A DNA stretch of 7,235 bases from an uncultured Bacilli bacterium. GTDB lineage: Bacteria; Bacillota_I; Bacilli_A; RF39; UBA660. Position numbers and translations under genes: made by a program. The DNA is taken from positions 1 through 7,235 of the forward strand of contig CAPHZB010000066.1 in assembly GCA_948629335.1 (NCBI GenBank), read 5' to 3'. A model generated the notes under the pieces. That model did not search any database, was not told the DNA's origin, and worked only from the letters and a program-made list of their open reading frames with translations. Below, piece by piece: positions 5,889-7,235 of the stretch (position 1 is its first letter; each line of letters opens with the position of its first letter).

Positions 5889-7130
5889 ATGAAAAGAATA
5901 ATATGTGGATTGTTACTTTTATCCTTTTTTATGGGAATAGAAAAAGTAGAGGCTAGGGCAAATGTTACAGCTACATCAAAAGTGTATACAGGAAGTACTT
6001 TTAAAGCAAGTATTAGTGTAAGAGATGCTTCTATGTGGGAAGTACACTTATCTTCCTCAGGTCCAGTTAAAGGATGTAGTTTTGATGATATTAATTATAC
6101 AGCTGATGGAGGCAATGGATCTAAAAACTATAGTGTGACTTGTACAACAACAGGTACAGGAACTGTTTCTTTAAAACTGACAGGAAAAACAATTGATGCA
6201 AGTGGAAATCAAACAGGTGTTTCTGATAGTGCCACAGTACAAGTTGTAGAAAGACCAAAAGAGACACCAAAATCGAGTGTAAATACGCTGAATAGTTTAT
6301 GGGTAGAGGGAGTAAGCTTAGATCCTGATTTTAATAAGGATACAACAGAATATAATGTAGAGTTAGAGGCAGATGTTACAAAAATACAGATAGGAGTAAC
6401 GAAAAGTGATAGTAAATCTTCTGTATCTGGAGAAGGAGAAAAGTCTGTTTCTGAAGGAATGAACCAATTTAATATTGTTGTAACCGCAGAAAATGGTTCA
6501 AAAAGAACTTATACGATAAAAGCATATGTAAAAGAAAAAGAACCAATTAATGTAATGGTTGGGAATGACACTTTATCCGTTGTTCGAAAAAGAGAAGATT
6601 TAAAAAAATTAGGAGAACTCTATACAGAGACAACCGTCAAAATGAATGAGGAAGAAATTCCTGCTTATCACGGAGAAAAGACCAACTTCACAATTATTGG
6701 ACTTAAAAATGCTGAAGGAGAAATACAAAATTATATTTATGATGAGAGTAACAATACATATACCTTATATGAGGAATATGTATCACAAAAGGTTTCTATT
6801 TTTATAAATTATGACAAAAACCCGCAAATTCCTACTGGATATAAAAAGGAAACTATTGAGATTGGTGAAAGGAAAATAGATGCATATAAAAAGGAAGAAA
6901 AGGAATTTTATTTACTTTATGGAATGAATACAGAAACAGGGGAATATGCTTGGTATTCTTATGATAAGAAGGAAGGAACATTGCAAAGATATATTGAGGA
7001 AAAAGAAACTTTTTCTTTTGATAAATATACAAAAATAATTTTTATTGGATTAGCATCTTTCTTTGCTTTCTTTATAGCTATTATTGTTGCCCTTCTTATA
7101 AAGATTAAGCAATTAAAAAGAACGAGTTAG
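5889..7130 (+). CDS. Membrane-anchored surface protein with Ig-like and cadherin-like domains
   Basis: Function unknown; probably a cell-surface scaffold or receptor. Seen in the 413 aa: signal peptide (hydrophobic 4-17, cleavage near VEA 20-22 or ARA 22-24); an Ig-like beta domain at about 25-121 with two cysteines, C63 and C85, that could form a disulfide; a cadherin-like beta-sandwich (PF12733 type) at about 131-215 with NIVVTAENGSKRTYTI; a membrane-proximal region at 220-375 made of two related units (245-296 and 318-371); one transmembrane helix at about 383-404; and a basic tail KIKQLKRTS. This predicts an outside N-terminus and a 9-residue cytoplasmic tail. It is the second gene of an operon with the dockerin-bearing glucosaminidase and shares its cadherin-like module, so the two probably act together at the surface. 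The Ig-like domain could be a distant cohesin-like partner for that dockerin, but I see no cohesin signature. No catalytic residues are recognisable. A terminator overlaps the stop. Confidence 0.88.
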   Translation: MKRIICGLLLLSFFMGIEKVEARANVTATSKVYTGSTFKASISVRDASMWEVHLSSSGPVKGCSFDDINYTADGGNGSKNYSVTCTTTGTGTVSLKLTGKTIDASGNQTGVSDSATVQVVERPKETPKSSVNTLNSLWVEGVSLDPDFNKDTTEYNVELEADVTKIQIGVTKSDSKSSVSGEGEKSVSEGMNQFNIVVTAENGSKRTYTIKAYVKEKEPINVMVGNDTLSVVRKREDLKKLGELYTETTVKMNEEEIPAYHGEKTNFTIIGLKNAEGEIQNYIYDESNNTYTLYEEYVSQKVSIFINYDKNPQIPTGYKKETIEIGERKIDAYKKEEKEFYLLYGMNTETGEYAWYSYDKKEGTLQRYIEEKETFSFDKYTKIIFIGLASFFAFFIAIIVALLIKIKQLKRTS

Positions 7131-7139
7131 TTCTTTTTT
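7115..7139 (+). terminator. Terminator overlapping the stop codon of the operon
   Basis: AAAAAGAAC (7115-7123) pairs with GTTCTTTTT (7130-7138) around the 6-base loop GAGTTA, and T runs continue to 7139. The TAG stop (7128-7130) lies in the loop and the first stem base. A stem of A-T pairs with only two G-C pairs is weak by itself, but the T tract is good. The symmetric A and T runs mean it could also end transcription from the opposite strand. Confidence 0.75.
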
Positions 7140-7184
7140 GGTGGTTGTTATATGTAGGAGAAAAATTTTCTGATGAAAAGTGTG

Positions 7185-7235
7185 AATAATTAGTAAAAAT
7201 GTCACTAATTATTATGTTAAATAATTAGTGAAAAT
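7185..7235 (+). repeat. AATAATTAGT motif in three alternating copies at the window edge
   Basis: AATAATTAGT occurs at 7185-7194, inverted at 7204-7213, and again directly at 7220-7229. The second pair extends to 12 bp (7202-7213 with 7220-7231, loop ATGTTA). Copies one and three are 16-base direct repeats (7185-7200 and 7220-7235) with one mismatch, 35 bases apart. Either hairpin can form, so the middle copy can pair with the left or the right one. Likely readings are operator sites or a promoter region for a gene beyond the window. The rest of 7140-7184 shows nothing recognisable. Confidence 0.6.

Noticed and set aside
34..7130. Alternative genetic code (TGA as tryptophan), since no gene ends in TGA
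   Set aside because: Five genes are too few to judge stop use, and the tryptophan codons I checked are TGG. The standard bacterial code explains everything seen.
7185..7235. Start of a CRISPR array
   Set aside because: The repeats alternate in orientation, are only 10-16 bases and have spacers of 6-25 bases that do not fit CRISPR spacing; no cas gene is present.

Overview
The window looks like chromosome from a low-GC Bacillota (Firmicutes), most like the uncultured gut lineages near Bacilli/Erysipelotrichia/RF39. This rests on AT-rich DNA, Gram-positive Shine-Dalgarno sites, a RecD2/YrrC-type helicase, and secreted proteins that mix dockerin, cadherin-like and Ig-like modules. The lineage is an inference. 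All five genes lie on the + strand and stop with TAA or TAG.

Layout. (1) 34-1344: a secreted or membrane-anchored surface protein with two tandem repeats like those of phage-tail proteins, and a GC-richer C-terminal domain. It is closed by a terminator at 1391-1426. (2) 1453-3722: a good promoter sits almost directly on the start of a RecD2-like DNA helicase, so its mRNA should have almost no leader. (3) 3787-3936: an unrecognised 49-residue protein with a short hydrophobic N-terminus, followed by a strong terminator at 3954-3983. (4) 4024-7139: an extended -10 promoter drives two tightly coupled genes. The first is a secreted N-acetylglucosaminidase with a cadherin-like domain and a C-terminal dockerin. 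The second is a signal-peptide protein with an Ig-like domain, a cadherin-like domain, a duplicated membrane-proximal unit and one C-terminal membrane anchor. A terminator overlapping the last stop codon ends the operon. (5) 7140-7235: no gene, but three copies of a 10-bp AT-rich motif in alternating orientation at the window edge.

How the genes may work together. The last two genes look like one cell-surface unit: a peptidoglycan hydrolase carrying a calcium-binding docking module, and a membrane-tethered beta-sandwich protein that could receive or position it. The pairing is inferred from operon structure, shared modules and complementary topology; no interaction can be read from the sequence. 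The helicase is a housekeeping repair gene with its own promoter. No stretch longer than 300 bases lacks a gene.
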